DNA of 64,000 nt from Toxoplasma gondii ME49 (GCF_000006565.2 NC_031480.1:5263170-5327169), one strand, 5' to 3'. Counted from the stretch's first letter, positions 13,353 to 24,400 are shown. Notes: a model not told the origin generated them from the letters alone. A program made the numbers and translations.

Positions 13353-16300
13353 TTAGTCGTTGATCCTTCGTCGCTCGTGAGAAACGGATTTTGAGACTTC
13401 TCGGTCGATGTGACGCATGCAGACGACAGGGGCCGCGACATGGACGGGCGAGGGCGGCGGGGTATACAGTCCCGAGTGTTTCATGTAGATTTGTTGACCA
13501 GTGGGGACCTGGGGAAAAGGCGAACGGGAATCCTCACCCTGGAGCAGACGCTTCTGCTGCTGCTGCTGCTGCTGCATCCAGAGAGTTTGTTCTTCGTCTT
13601 TGCACCTACGTTCCATATCCTGTCCCTCGAAGGCCACACGGCGCCCGTGGAACTCGACGACCCGCTTGATGAGGGCCTCGGTTTCCTTGTCCGACTCCGG
13701 CCACGAGAGATCTGCGTGCGCCAGGGACGAGGCGTCGCTGCCCCGGTAGGCGTGAGCGTTGAAAGCGGGGGACGAGGTCGACGGCGGCAGGGAGGAGAGG
13801 AAGGGCAAGGACGACACGGAGGCTAAGGACGAGCGCGCCGAGGGGTATACGGAAGAGCTAAAGCGCGTGTCGAGGGACGGCAAGCCAGTGAACGAATCGG
13901 TCGGACTCGGATTTCCGCCTTCTTCGTATCCAGGTTGTCGCGGGTATAGGTACGGAGAAGACGAGAAGCAGAAGGACGACGTAATCGCACTCGAAAACCC
14001 CCCGTCTTTATCCCTCGTGAAACTCATATGCGGACTCGCTCCCTCCATGTCTCGCCCCTTTGGCTGTAGGAATCCTTCTCCCCACTCGAGCCGGCGGCAA
14101 GAGGCCTGCGTCGGATCCGCATTCGTGTACGCCACGGATGTCTCTGCCTTCCCAGATGCGGCATCTCTCGCCATCGCCGCAAACCCTGGCGGGCGTAGAT
14201 CAGCTCGGCCGCGAGCGTGCAAGGGAGCCTCACAGGCTTCCTCTGGCCACCCCGGCTGTGGCCCTGGTCGCTCTAGATCTGCGGTGAAGTGCGACGAAGC
14301 GGAGCCTTTGCGTTGTGCTTTTTCCTGCGTCTCTACTCGACCTTGGCGACTCGACTCGACGCTCGCCGGCGACGCGTGATCCCGCGGCTTTTCGTCTTTC
14401 TCCTGGCGCTTGCTCTCCGAGTCGCCCCCGCACAGCGAGCCTCGCAGGAAGGCCACCTGTGACCGGACGACGGCATCCCAGCGCAGCGGACGCCCCTTGC
14501 CTTGACCTTTCTCAGCTTCTCTGAGGCGCCGTTCCTGCTTCTCACTCTCTGCATTCAGAAGCGACAAAACGTTCTTTAAATGGAATCGTTGCCACTTGCG
14601 GTACTGTCGCTCCGCTTGCGCGTCGGCCGACTCGGAGCCCGCGTGTCGCCTCTCGGAAGCCGCCCCTGGTGTCTCCAACGCACTGGCGATGAACGGATGA
14701 GCCAAGGCGTCCTCTGCCGAGAAACGCTTCAGAGGATCCACTTGAAGAAGGCCTTCCAGGAATTCGAGGAAACGTTGACGCAGAGCTTCCTCGCCTGTCT
14801 CGTGGCCCAGAGGCATTCTCTCGCCTTGCGCCCTGTTGTCGAGCGCTTCGGACGCTTCGCGCCGGTCCTTCTCCGACTTCTCGCAAATTTGCGCACGCTC
14901 TGCATTTGCGCCTCCTGTGTCCTGATCGTCTCCTTTTCTCTCGTCGCTCTCGCCGTGCTGTCTCCTCGAGAGAGTCTGAGGCTCCACAGACGCCAAGTCG
15001 CCCTCCGCCTTCCGGCTCTGCTCGCCGTGTCGCAGGGTGTGGGCCAGCGACCACGAAGGGGACAAGGAGCAGGCACGGGGCGGTGGCTTGTTGACGAAGT
15101 CAGGCGAGAACGAAGGCGCCCGCACATAGGCCGAGGCGCAGGAGATCGGAGAATGCACCCGACAGTCCTCTCGGCTAGCGTCGCTGTCTCCTGACCCTCT
15201 GGAGACTCTTACGCGTGAGTGATGCACTGCCGGGAGGGAGCCCGGAAGGCCCGCGCTCGTCCGCCAGGGGCGTCGCGACTGTCCGGACTGACACGTCCAC
15301 GAAGAGACAGTCCGCCGCCTCACAAGTCTGCCACGCTTCCCGTCAAAGCTCGACAGACGCGGCAACGGCGACATCGAGGACGGTCTCGAGCACCACGCAG
15401 CCCAAGGATCTCCGGGGGACAACGCAGAGAGAGCCCCGGAGCAAGCAGAAGTCGATGAATCTTCCGTCGAGCATGTGAGACAGGAAACCCTTCGCGAACG
15501 CCTTGGTTTGTGTTCGGATCCTAAATAGGTCACTGCGACGCTGTATGAGTCGCACTTCTCACACCTGGCCTCCGCCTCGACGAGGTCATCTCGTCCTTCG
15601 TCCGGCAAAGCCTTCGGTTGTCTCTCTTCCCGGTCTCCTTCCGTCTTCTCTACCATGCCTCTCCTTTCTTCGGCACCACCTCCTGTTGCACCGCTGCACG
15701 CGCCTTCACGCGCTGACATCGGAGCAGCAGGCACCTCTGAAGGTTCCCCCGAAACCGCGAGAGACGCGTTAGAAGACGACAAGCGGGACGAACTGGAGGC
15801 GGCCGGGCCGTCGGCGTTCGCAATCAGCACCGGTGGTTGTGGATATCTGTGCGTCGAGGTCGCTCCCTGCTTGCTTGTAGGCGCCGGGTGAGGATTCGTT
15901 CGGTTCTCTTGCCCTTTGCTCGGATGGTGTTCGAGAGGCCGAAGACGCAAAAGATCCGACAGACACCGAATGTCTGCGTATCGCTTCGGCACCGGCTCTG
16001 TCGTGCCTGTGGCCTTTTCGTACTCTTCCACTGTCTTCAGCCGCCAGGATGCGCCGAGAGGCGTCGGCGGCGTGTCTCCTTTCTTACCTCGTTTCTCGTC
16101 TCCTGCCTTGCCCCCATTCTCCACTGTGCATGTGACCTCGCTCTGCCCGTTTCGATTCGTTCGGGACACTGCGTCCGCGGCAGCTCCCTGTTCGCGTCCT
16201 GAAGCCTCTCGAGCCTCGGCCGCGACTTTTAGTGAGGGAATCCCTTCGCGGGGTCGGTCCGCCGGGGTTTCTCGCCCGTCGGCGACGAAATAGGCGCGAC

Positions 16301-19300
16301 TCCTGGTCCCCACTTCGAGCATCCAAGTGGGCGGGAGTCCGAAGAGTCCGACGAGGCGCCTGAGCTGGTCGTAATCGCTGGCGCCGGGAAGAAGAGGCTG
16401 TCCAAAGAAGAGCTCGGCCAGAATGCATCCGACAGCCCAGAGGTCCACTTTCTCCCAGTAGGGCACCCCTAGGAATGCCTCGGGGGCCCCATAGAATCGA
16501 GACTGCGGGTAGACGGAGGCAAACGGTTTGCAGTTCTTTTTCTTCACGAGCGACACAATATCGCCGATTTCTGGCTTGGACGGCGTCTTGGGAAGAACAC
16601 AAGAAGACGAGAAATCGACAACTCGAATGTACAGGCGAAGTCTCTGTGCAGCACTTGGGCGCCGGTCGCCTCGCCCGCGACAGGCCTCCCGCAGACCTGG
16701 CCCGTCGGGCCCCGCCTCGCAGGCGACTCCCTTCTCTCTGGTCACAGGCGGCCTCTGCTCCCCACAACTCACGAGTTGGCCACTTCGACTCTCGCCCCCA
16801 GACGGTCCACGTGCACTCGGCTCCTCTGCCTCTGCCGGCGCATTTCCGCTAAGAAGACCGGGGGCTTTCTGCTGACACTGACTGCAATCGCGTTGTGTGG
16901 ACCTGCTGAAGAATTGCGCAGAAGCCGATGAACAACGACGGAGACAGGAAGCCGCCAGCTTGGATCGACGCGACACCGAGCGTCTCCGGCCCCTTTCGCG
17001 GCCGGGTGTTTCGAGGCCTTTCTTGCTTGAACAAGTGAAAGAGTGCGACCGGCATAGAAGCGGCCACTCACGGGACTCCCCTGAGCCCGTTGTCGGCGAG
17101 TCGATGAAGACGTTTCCACTCGAATCGCCTCGACGACGCTGGCCCACAATCTCTTCAGGTCTGCGTCCCTTCTCTCCCTTTTGTTTCCCACTTTCGCGGG
17201 ACTCCCTCGACGAAACTATCGCTGCCAGTGCAACATCGAAGCGTGAATCCTTACACTGCACGCTGCCGATTCTTTTCGCCTTTTCGGCATCCTCGGCGGC
17301 TCGGCCACCTGGCCCGCCTTCGGTGTTTGCGCCTCCCGCCGGCGCAGCGCCGCCTGCGTGCGGGGCCAGTGTCGCCTGTCCCTGGACGGGAGCCACGGCA
17401 GCGGCTTTGGGGCCTGGCGGAGCTGGCGGAGGCGATGTGTTGGGCAAGCAGCCGTCTGCGGCGGAGTCTGAAGAAGCCGGGCCACCTCCCTGGTTTCCGC
17501 TCGGACCGGGATGTGCCTCAGCTGTGGCCTGGCCCTTCAACTGGCGATAGGGAGACTGTTTTCGGTGTCGCTGTTTAGAGTTTTGAGACGCCTCCCAGGT
17601 CGCCTCTTTCGCTGTGACCGTCGCAGAGTAAATGAGGACATTCTCAGGTTTTAGGTCGCAGTGCGCAATGCGCACGCGCTGAAGCTCGGACACACCTTGA
17701 ACGAGCTGGACGGCAATCTGTTGAACGATGAAGAGCGGCAGGCCCCGGAAGCGGCCCTTCTTGAGAAGCTGATACAAATCTGAGTGAAGTAATTCAAAGA
17801 CCAGGCAGACGTGGCGACGGTAGACAAACTGGTGCAGGAGGCGGACGACGCGTCTCTCTGTGTCTCGCACCGCTTCGCCGCCCTTCGCCGCGCCGTTTCC
17901 GGCGGCTGTCCCAGGGGGTTCTTCTCCCGAGGGGGCGCCTCCGTCATCCGACGTCGCCCAGCGTCCCTCCTCCTGGGCCGAGTCTGCACCATGGAGGCCC
18001 CCGCGCGCCAGCATGCGGAGAAGAAAGACTTCATGCAACGCATTGCGTAAGTACGCTTCGTCGTTCTTCACAACTTTCACGGCGACGACTGAAACAGGTT
18101 TCCCTGTGAATCCGTCGAACTGGAGACACTCGTAGACGTGGCCGAACGTGCCTCTGCCAACAAGTTCGAGGACTTGGTAGTAGCAAGTATCAAGGACTGA
18201 AACCTCTTCAACATCCTGTTGACCGAGTCTCTCTTCTGCCTGGTCCTCGCCCCGGCCGCCCTCACCAGGGCTTGGAGACACCACTGGCCACCCCACAGGC
18301 GGCACCACCCACCCTCCACACCGGCGACACCGAAGCCGTTTGCGCTCGGGGCCAGAGGGGGGGCACAGCCCCCGGGGATCCGACGAAGTCGAGTCCTGCA
18401 TGGCGCCTCGCAGACTCTCTCGTGTAGTCTCTTGCTGAGATACGAAAGGGCGCGTCCCTGTTCCCTCGGAACCGCAACCACCTTTCTCCCGTCCTGCCCG
18501 TGTCTTAGGCGTTTCTGCATCACACGCTGGTGCTGCTCCCTCGGGGTCTCCGGGGACGCTCTGCTGTCGCCTCTTTCCGGCGCCCGCCTCGCTCTCGCCC
18601 AGACGAGTTGGCACCTCACTGTCGGCCTTCGCGTTGACACGGACGTCGGGCGTTCTCGCGGCGCATGCGCAACTGTACATCGGAGGCGGATTTATGAAGA
18701 GGTGATCTGGCAGAATGTGTTCAAACTGTTTCGCCATGTAGTCATGGTCCCGGTTGTCGCAGCCGCCGTTGTACACCCCGACGGAGTCGGAGGTGAGCAC
18801 GCGACCGGGCAGGAGGACAAATCCGCCTGCCGGGGGTCTTGGGAACTGCACAGTTCTGAGCTCGCCTTTTCCAGAGGGTCGCCCGAGGGGGACGGAGGAC
18901 CCTGTGAGATTCGAAGAATTCGCAGACGGATCTGGCGGCTGCTCTGAATGCCGCGAAAGCACTCGCGACAACAGACCCGCCGCGAGCATTGGCGACTCAA
19001 GGGGAGAAGTATACGGAGTCCCGGCGCCGTTCGGTCGCGCGAGTGGAAACGCATGCGACTCATCCTCGCTCTTCGGGTGGCCTGTATACGCCCGTCGACA
19101 GACAAACCCCGTTTGCTGGCTCGCGGCTTCGCACCCAAGCGTTGTGGGCCGAGGTTGCGCCGAGATGGCGTACAACTTGCGAGCAGCAGATAATTGATGG
19201 GGCTGAAGGTCGAAGTGCGAGAAGCCCGGTGCGACGTCGAGCTTCTCGCCCACACTCCCGCGCCTCTCTGAGCGCCCGTTGAGTCGAAGCTGGAGCCGGC

Positions 19301-21467
19301 GCAGCTTTTTGGTGTGGTGAAGAAGAAACGTCTCGGCACATTTCACGAGCATCGCGTTGCCCTGACTCGCTCTCTGGGCTCCACCGGCAAACGGCGAATG
19401 GGGCCCACTCGCGCCCGAAAGAGCGCCGGGGACTACGTCCCACCACTCAACAGGGCGAGACGGAAGAGACAGCGGAGAGTGCGGGACGCCACCGCTGGCG
19501 GCCGGCTGCACACCACAGTGCAGCGCCGTGGAGCAAGCATGGAAGGAAGAAGACAAGAGGCACGACGGCGAAGACGAGGGACGCGAGGCGGAGAAGCGCG
19601 ACAACGAAAGAGGCAAGGGCGACGGCGCCGGCGGCGGGGAAAACGGACTTGAACACAGAGGCGTGTATGCAGGAGATGGAGGGGCTACGCCCTCGAAGCC
19701 GGGGGGCGGAGTGCTCGGGTACGGCACCCGCGTCAGAAAGCTCTGGAGATACGCGTCCTGCAACGAGATGCCGTGTGTGCCGTGCCACGGGACCGGAGAC
19801 GCCGACGCGAGGGCCCCGGGGCTGCGGAAGCACAGTGCGTCGGCTGCATGCAGCGGGCTGGACTCCTCGAGACTCGCCGCAGATTGAGGCGCCAAACACG
19901 GCGGTAGCTGCATTTCACGCGGCTGTCCAGAAAAAGTCGCTCCACGGTCCCCAACCTGTGCAAGTGGCGACACACGACCAAAAGGATCCTTCAGCGACAC
20001 ACTGCGGTTGCGTACCGAGTCCAGCAGACACGCCAGGGAAGCCGCCAGCCGCTGGTTTTGCGTGTGAGACGAAGATCGCGGGTGAACAGGCGAGACCGGC
20101 GTCTGCTGTCTCTGCTCGGCCGTCTGGAACGGCGACGGTGGAGGCGTGGGCGCCGACATGCGAAAGCGCCTAGGGGTCCCAGGAGGCGGCAAGACTCCTG
20201 CCTCCTGTTCGTTCCACCTTCCGCCCTCACTGCCTTGAAACTCTAGTTGGCATCCACTACCCGTATCGCTCCGAGACAGGCCGCCGTCTTCTGCGTCTCC
20301 TTCTCGAACTCTGTGAGGAGGGAGCACCGGTGAGACCTCGACTCCCTCGTCGCCCTCATGCTTCACTCCCCGATCTGCCCCATGTATCTGCTCCAATGCA
20401 TGCAATGCACCACCCTGAGGACGAAGCACATGCAGCGCCCCCCCCCGAGCGTCCCGATGGCTCGGAGACCTCCGGCTCTTCCAAGGCGACTCCCGGTGCG
20501 GCTCCAGCTCTGCAGTCGATGGGCTCTTCGCCTTTCCAAAACTCGCGTCGCCTGGCGGTGGGACAGGCCACGCTCTCGCTCGCGGAGAGACGGCGGGACC
20601 CAGGCCCGGCGCCACAGGACAAGGCAAATTCCCAGCATCGCCGAAACCTAGAGGAGATCGCCAAGCCAGCCCGGCTGGTCCCCCACGAGGAGAGACGCCC
20701 GTCCCATGGTAACCGGAGATACTTGTCTCCTGATAAGGAGGGGCACTCGTCGCTTGACAAGGAGATGCACCTGTTTCCTGAGCTAAAGAAACACCTGTTC
20801 CCTGGTCAGCAGATACACCTGTTTCCTGACAAAAGGAGACACCTGTCCCCTGACAAAGAGAGACACCTGTCCCTTGAAGAGGAGACACGCCTGTGTCTGG
20901 ACCAAAAGAGACGCTTGTCTCCGGGCCCCCAGAGACAGCTGTCCCGCCAGTCCTTCGTTTCAGGCTGTAGAGTGTTTCAGGACTTCCCCACAGGGGGACG
21001 GCACTGGGGGGTTCGACGCCCGAGAGTTTTCGCACGGACTGCGCAGAGGCGCCGCTCCGCGGAAGCCAGGAGGCCTGGCTCAGGGCTCCGTGGTCTCTTC
21101 GGCGTCCGCATTTCTTCGCCTCTTCGAGTTTCTCGGTTTCGAGCAACGCGGTGATGTCGAAACTGACACTTTTCTTCTTGAACTTCCGGTAAAAGCTGCA
21201 CGATTGGTTGGCGCCTCCGCCGGCCGAAAGCGCTTCGTGGGCTTGGCTGAGTGGCGAGGAGCCCTGCGACGCCTCTTGTGCGAGGTGCACTGCACAAAAG
21301 GAACGCCGGCCCTCTTCCTCCCCTGTCTCGCCTGGTCGCCGAACAGGCAAACTCAGCGACCTGGCGACCTGGGTCGCATCCGGCACAACAACCGAAGTCG
21401 GCGCTGCTTCAGTTTCTCCTTCCTCGCCCACCGGCGACGCCAGACCTGATGCGCCAGAGGTCATCAT
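13353..21467 (-). CDS. Yak1/DYRK-like CMGC protein kinase, giant single-exon form
   Basis: Predicted serine/threonine (dual-specificity type) kinase of about 2,704 residues, encoded without an intron. I start at the ATG at 21467; the open frame reaches a TTG four codons earlier. The first ~1,090 residues are low complexity, including an octapeptide tandem repeat. Kinase landmarks: Gly-rich loop GRGTFGHVY (~1100), ATP-binding Lys in VAVKVVK (1131), HCDLKPEN (catalytic Asp 1271), DFSSSC in place of DFG (1618-1620), then QSRFYGAPE and LWAVGCILAELFFGQPLLPG. HCDLKPEN, the GASDYDQLRR region and a late EEYEKATG segment are Yak1-like traits by family knowledge. Three insertions split the domain: ~330 residues before DFS, ~75 after the WMLEVG region and ~375 before the final LLQVDPLKRFSAEDALAHPF helix. 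Near the C-terminus is a run of seven glutamines. The substrates are unknown; Yak1 kinases act in growth and stress signalling. The insertions stay open in frame and are taken as coding, though an unrecognised intron cannot be excluded. Confidence 0.94.
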   Translation of the reverse strand: MMTSGASGLASPVGEEGETEAAPTSVVVPDATQVARSLSLPVRRPGETGEEEGRRSFCAVHLAQEASQGSSPLSQAHEALSAGGGANQSCSFYRKFKKKSVSFDITALLETEKLEEAKKCGRRRDHGALSQASWLPRSGASAQSVRKLSGVEPPSAVPLWGSPETLYSLKRRTGGTAVSGGPETSVSFGPDTGVSPLQGTGVSLCQGTGVSFCQETGVSADQGTGVSLAQETGASPCQATSAPPYQETSISGYHGTGVSPRGGPAGLAWRSPLGFGDAGNLPCPVAPGLGPAVSPRARAWPVPPPGDASFGKAKSPSTAELEPHRESPWKSRRSPSHRDARGGALHVLRPQGGALHALEQIHGADRGVKHEGDEGVEVSPVLPPHRVREGDAEDGGLSRSDTGSGCQLEFQGSEGGRWNEQEAGVLPPPGTPRRFRMSAPTPPPSPFQTAEQRQQTPVSPVHPRSSSHTQNQRLAASLACLLDSVRNRSVSLKDPFGRVSPLAQVGDRGATFSGQPREMQLPPCLAPQSAASLEESSPLHAADALCFRSPGALASASPVPWHGTHGISLQDAYLQSFLTRVPYPSTPPPGFEGVAPPSPAYTPLCSSPFSPPPAPSPLPLSLSRFSASRPSSSPSCLLSSSFHACSTALHCGVQPAASGGVPHSPLSLPSRPVEWWDVVPGALSGASGPHSPFAGGAQRASQGNAMLVKCAETFLLHHTKKLRRLQLRLNGRSERRGSVGEKLDVAPGFSHFDLQPHQLSAARKLYAISAQPRPTTLGCEAASQQTGFVCRRAYTGHPKSEDESHAFPLARPNGAGTPYTSPLESPMLAAGLLSRVLSRHSEQPPDPSANSSNLTGSSVPLGRPSGKGELRTVQFPRPPAGGFVLLPGRVLTSDSVGVYNGGCDNRDHDYMAKQFEHILPDHLFINPPPMYSCACAARTPDVRVNAKADSEVPTRLGESEAGAGKRRQQSVPGDPEGAAPACDAETPKTRAGREKGGCGSEGTGTRPFVSQQETTRESLRGAMQDSTSSDPRGLCPPSGPERKRLRCRRCGGWVVPPVGWPVVSPSPGEGGRGEDQAEERLGQQDVEEVSVLDTCYYQVLELVGRGTFGHVYECLQFDGFTGKPVSVVAVKVVKNDEAYLRNALHEVFLLRMLARGGLHGADSAQEEGRWATSDDGGAPSGEEPPGTAAGNGAAKGGEAVRDTERRVVRLLHQFVYRRHVCLVFELLHSDLYQLLKKGRFRGLPLFIVQQIAVQLVQGVSELQRVRIAHCDLKPENVLIYSATVTAKEATWEASQNSKQRHRKQSPYRQLKGQATAEAHPGPSGNQGGGPASSDSAADGCLPNTSPPPAPPGPKAAAVAPVQGQATLAPHAGGAAPAGGANTEGGPGGRAAEDAEKAKRIGSVQCKDSRFDVALAAIVSSRESRESGKQKGEKGRRPEEIVGQRRRGDSSGNVFIDSPTTGSGESREWPLLCRSHSFTCSSKKGLETPGRERGRRRSVSRRSKLAASCLRRCSSASAQFFSRSTQRDCSQCQQKAPGLLSGNAPAEAEEPSARGPSGGESRSGQLVSCGEQRPPVTREKGVACEAGPDGPGLREACRGRGDRRPSAAQRLRLYIRVVDFSSSCVLPKTPSKPEIGDIVSLVKKKNCKPFASVYPQSRFYGAPEAFLGVPYWEKVDLWAVGCILAELFFGQPLLPGASDYDQLRRLVGLFGLPPTWMLEVGTRSRAYFVADGRETPADRPREGIPSLKVAAEAREASGREQGAAADAVSRTNRNGQSEVTCTVENGGKAGDEKRGKKGDTPPTPLGASWRLKTVEEYEKATGTTEPVPKRYADIRCLSDLLRLRPLEHHPSKGQENRTNPHPAPTSKQGATSTHRYPQPPVLIANADGPAASSSSRLSSSNASLAVSGEPSEVPAAPMSAREGACSGATGGGAEERRGMVEKTEGDREERQPKALPDEGRDDLVEAEARCEKCDSYSVAVTYLGSEHKPRRSRRVSCLTCSTEDSSTSACSGALSALSPGDPWAAWCSRPSSMSPLPRLSSFDGKRGRLVRRRTVSSWTCQSGQSRRPWRTSAGLPGSLPAVHHSRVRVSRGSGDSDASREDCRVHSPISCASAYVRAPSFSPDFVNKPPPRACSLSPSWSLAHTLRHGEQSRKAEGDLASVEPQTLSRRQHGESDERKGDDQDTGGANAERAQICEKSEKDRREASEALDNRAQGERMPLGHETGEEALRQRFLEFLEGLLQVDPLKRFSAEDALAHPFIASALETPGAASERRHAGSESADAQAERQYRKWQRFHLKNVLSLLNAESEKQERRLREAEKGQGKGRPLRWDAVVRSQVAFLRGSLCGGDSESKRQEKDEKPRDHASPASVESSRQGRVETQEKAQRKGSASSHFTADLERPGPQPGWPEEACEAPLHARGRADLRPPGFAAMARDAASGKAETSVAYTNADPTQASCRRLEWGEGFLQPKGRDMEGASPHMSFTRDKDGGFSSAITSSFCFSSSPYLYPRQPGYEEGGNPSPTDSFTGLPSLDTRFSSSVYPSARSSLASVSSLPFLSSLPPSTSSPAFNAHAYRGSDASSLAHADLSWPESDKETEALIKRVVEFHGRRVAFEGQDMERRCKDEEQTLWMQQQQQQQKRLLQGEDSRSPFPQVPTGQQIYMKHSGLYTPPPSPVHVAAPVVCMRHIDREVSKSVSHERRRIND
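13554..13574 (-). repeat. CAG trinucleotide run (poly-Gln)
   Basis: Seven consecutive CAG codons on the minus strand encode a short poly-Gln tract near residue 2632 of the Yak1-like kinase. Such runs often vary in length between strains. Confidence 0.9.
20710..20950 (-). repeat. 24-bp coding tandem repeat in the kinase N-terminus
   Basis: About nine or ten imperfect 24-bp units encode octapeptides of the form GTGVSLCQ / ETGVSFCQ at roughly residues 175-250 of the Yak1-like kinase. Unit length stays a multiple of three, so the frame is preserved. Neighbouring units differ at a few positions, mostly in the middle of the octapeptide. Confidence 0.88.
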
Positions 21468-24400
21468 GGTGGAAGCCAAGGAGAGGGCTGTGGGCAGCGT
21501 TCATCCAAATCCTAAAAGCGCCAGGCCAGCGAAAATCCGAGGCAAGCGTCAAACCGCCCTGTGCAATGAGGCGACTCAGATGAAAGACGCAACGCTCTTC
21601 AGGCTTCTCAGAAGAAAAGCGCCGTCGAGGAAACCCCAGGAAGGCACTGCCAGAATATGCAACCACAGACGCACACACAGTTCAGAATTGGGACTGGGTG
21701 ATCCCGGTGGGAGGGCGGCGGGAGGGGGGATCAGAGAAACAGTGAGTTCAGGTGGAAGACATATGGCTTGTCGAATACGAAGAAAAGGCAGAGTGTGTCG
21801 AAAGACGACGGGAAGCACTGTCGCATACGTGTCGAATCCGCAATACGGAGCGTCGTCAGCACTCTTTCGCGACCTTGGAGAAAGCTGGTAGCATCAACTT
21901 GGATGCAGACCCGCTGGTAAGGAAGAGAATCGAAAGTGTCACCTGGTCTTCTTATGTGCATCCCGCCTGCTTCCCGCACCGCTGGCTACACAGGCGGGGG
22001 GGTCGCACCTTCGAGTTGTTAAATGTAAGCTCTCGCGAAGAGACGCGAGGCAACTCAAAACTGCGAAAAACCACTTGTTAGACACACAACAGCAGACAAA
22101 CTCCGCTGGAATGACGCGGCGCACATAAGGCCTCGAAACCCGAGAGCCGAAAAGGGAACGCACGAGGCAACGAAAGACGGTGGAGCGTACCGACACCTGA
22201 ACTCAGACATCAACAAACTCGAAGAATTCAACTCAACTGAACTGTACCCAGGGGCGTGAAGCCGAATGCGGTCCAGGAACGCGATCGTTGTCGACCCGAG
22301 GAAAAGGTGACCCGACTGGGAGCGTTGGATTTTCCTAGAAACTAAACAAGCTATAGCTAAAGGAGTTTCCGAAGGACCGTCGCTCGCTTCGTGGGGACGG
22401 GGGGAGAGATAGTCCACTGCTCTTTTCCGAGGACTAAAAATGGCGCTTCGTCGAGGGCAGGGGGACCCCTGCGCTCTGCGTGCTGTGAGACCTGTCTCTG
22501 AGAAGAGGAGAGGCCGGAAGATCTGAGAGCGTCGGGAAGACAAAAAATCTTTGCGACTAGAGCAACGAAGCTCGCTTCACGCCCCTCTTTCGAAGGGGAA
22601 AACGGGCACAAAGACACCAGGACAGACGCTGCCGCAGTCGTCAGGTTGCTGTACGAGTCCCGCAGGCGAATTCTGCGAGACGGTACATAGACAACGTGTC
22701 AGAGCTCGACGCAGAGACCAGTTGCTTGCCTTCACCTACCGGAGGAGGAAACGTCCAGACAAGAGCAGGACGGACTGAGAGGAAAACGAGAGCAAGTTCT
22801 GAGTAAGGAAGCCATCGGAGCGTAGAAGAGCGAGAGGGAAAGTATCGACAAGGCAGGAGGCGAGACTCGCGGAGACTGGGGGGGGAGATAGAGAGGATGC
22901 AAACAGAGGAACTGTGGAACAAGGGGATTATGTTGCTCCATTTTTCCGGAAAAAAGGGAAAGGCCACTGTTACACGTTCTTGTTCTTGACAACCCGCCTA
23001 CGACGAAAACGGGGCGCGGACAACTGTCTCCTCTCGGCCCTCCGGCGGGGCTGTTTTCCCCCAAAGACACAGAGAAACGTCCCCTGCGGACCGGAGATAC
23101 CACGTGCCCGCCGAGCAGGACAACGTATAGACAACTAAAAACAAAAAAGGTACAAAAGCACCGCTGAAAACGCGCAGCAGACCAAATTGCAGTTGGCGGA
23201 CCGCGCGAAGAGAGGAGAGGCAGAAAAATTCGGCAAAGGCAGAAATCGTGTTCCTTGGACACTGAAAAAGTGTAGACACTTCGCTGGGGCTGTTGCTGGA
23301 GACTGGAAAATGAGAACATAAACAAGGAAAAACGACAAACACGAAAACACAACAGGCACGCGAAGACTGCAACCGCGAGAAGCCAGGTGAAAGCCGCAGC
23401 GCCCGATATACACTCGACGCTCTAGCGCACAAAAACCGATCACGTCAGGTCTGCTACCGAAGCAAATCTATGCAAACAGGGACATCTCCACACGGACACA
23501 GACCACAATTCACAAACTGTATTGCAAGCGCCTCCCCCATTGGGGTAAGTGGGCGCTTACCCAACACCGGATCGGCTTGCAAGAGAGAAAACGGGGGCAA
23601 AGCCACGCCTTTGTTTTTTGGGACGTTCGGCGTTTGCGAGGAACAGGCGGCCGCGCTCGAACGAGTAAGAAAAGTACAAACAGACACAACTGGGGCGTTC
23701 ACACTTACAATGACTTCACAAATGAGAAAGACTCCTGGATTCGCGACCCGGCTTCTTTTGGCAGAAGCGAAGTTACTCAACAGGCAAACACCGTTGGGCT
23801 CTGGCCCCGCGCTCTGTGCAACACCGAGTTGCCAGGGTGAGGCGGGTGGACTGAACCGGTAAGCTTTCTGTGCCCTTGATTCCTAGAATTGGTTTCTGTA
23901 GAGACGCGAGAAAATACCATATTTCCGTGTCGCGACAGTGTCTTCCTCATTGAAACTGAACGGGTTCGTAGCACTGTCCCCAGGTTCTTAGAGACCAGAG
24001 TACGCTGCTCTGCGCGCATGGTGACGGTATTGCGCAATTTTTTTTTCATACAACGACCGAGGGCGGAAAGAGCTCGTCTGCGTATCTGCGGTAGAGAGAT
24101 TCAGCAAAGAAGCTGGGGAAAATCACCCATTGCATAGCTCCGTCACACAAAACAAAAGCGCAGTTTCAGAATACACCGAATAGTTACACTCCACGTGGTG
24201 AAACAGGGATCATTCATATCATACGCATTGGTACATTTGGATCTTTGTACGGATTGTGCGATCATGATGCACAGAGCTCACGTGACAGTGTTTGCGGGTT
24301 TCATCTTCTTTACAAATTTGTTTCGTCAATACCGTTCAGTTTTCGGTGTAGTTGACAAGTGGCTTGCTCGGGGTATCAGTTTTGCATATTTATGCTTTGT

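Noticed and set aside
20330..21154. 274-codon plus-strand open frame and several others within 13.4-21.4 kb
   Set aside because: Antisense shadows of the GC-rich kinase coding region; composition is Arg/Pro/Ser-biased with no domain, and the frame follows the tandem repeat of the sense gene.
21468..21479. Four extra N-terminal codons of the kinase
   Set aside because: The longer frame starts at TTG; the first ATG is at 21467.
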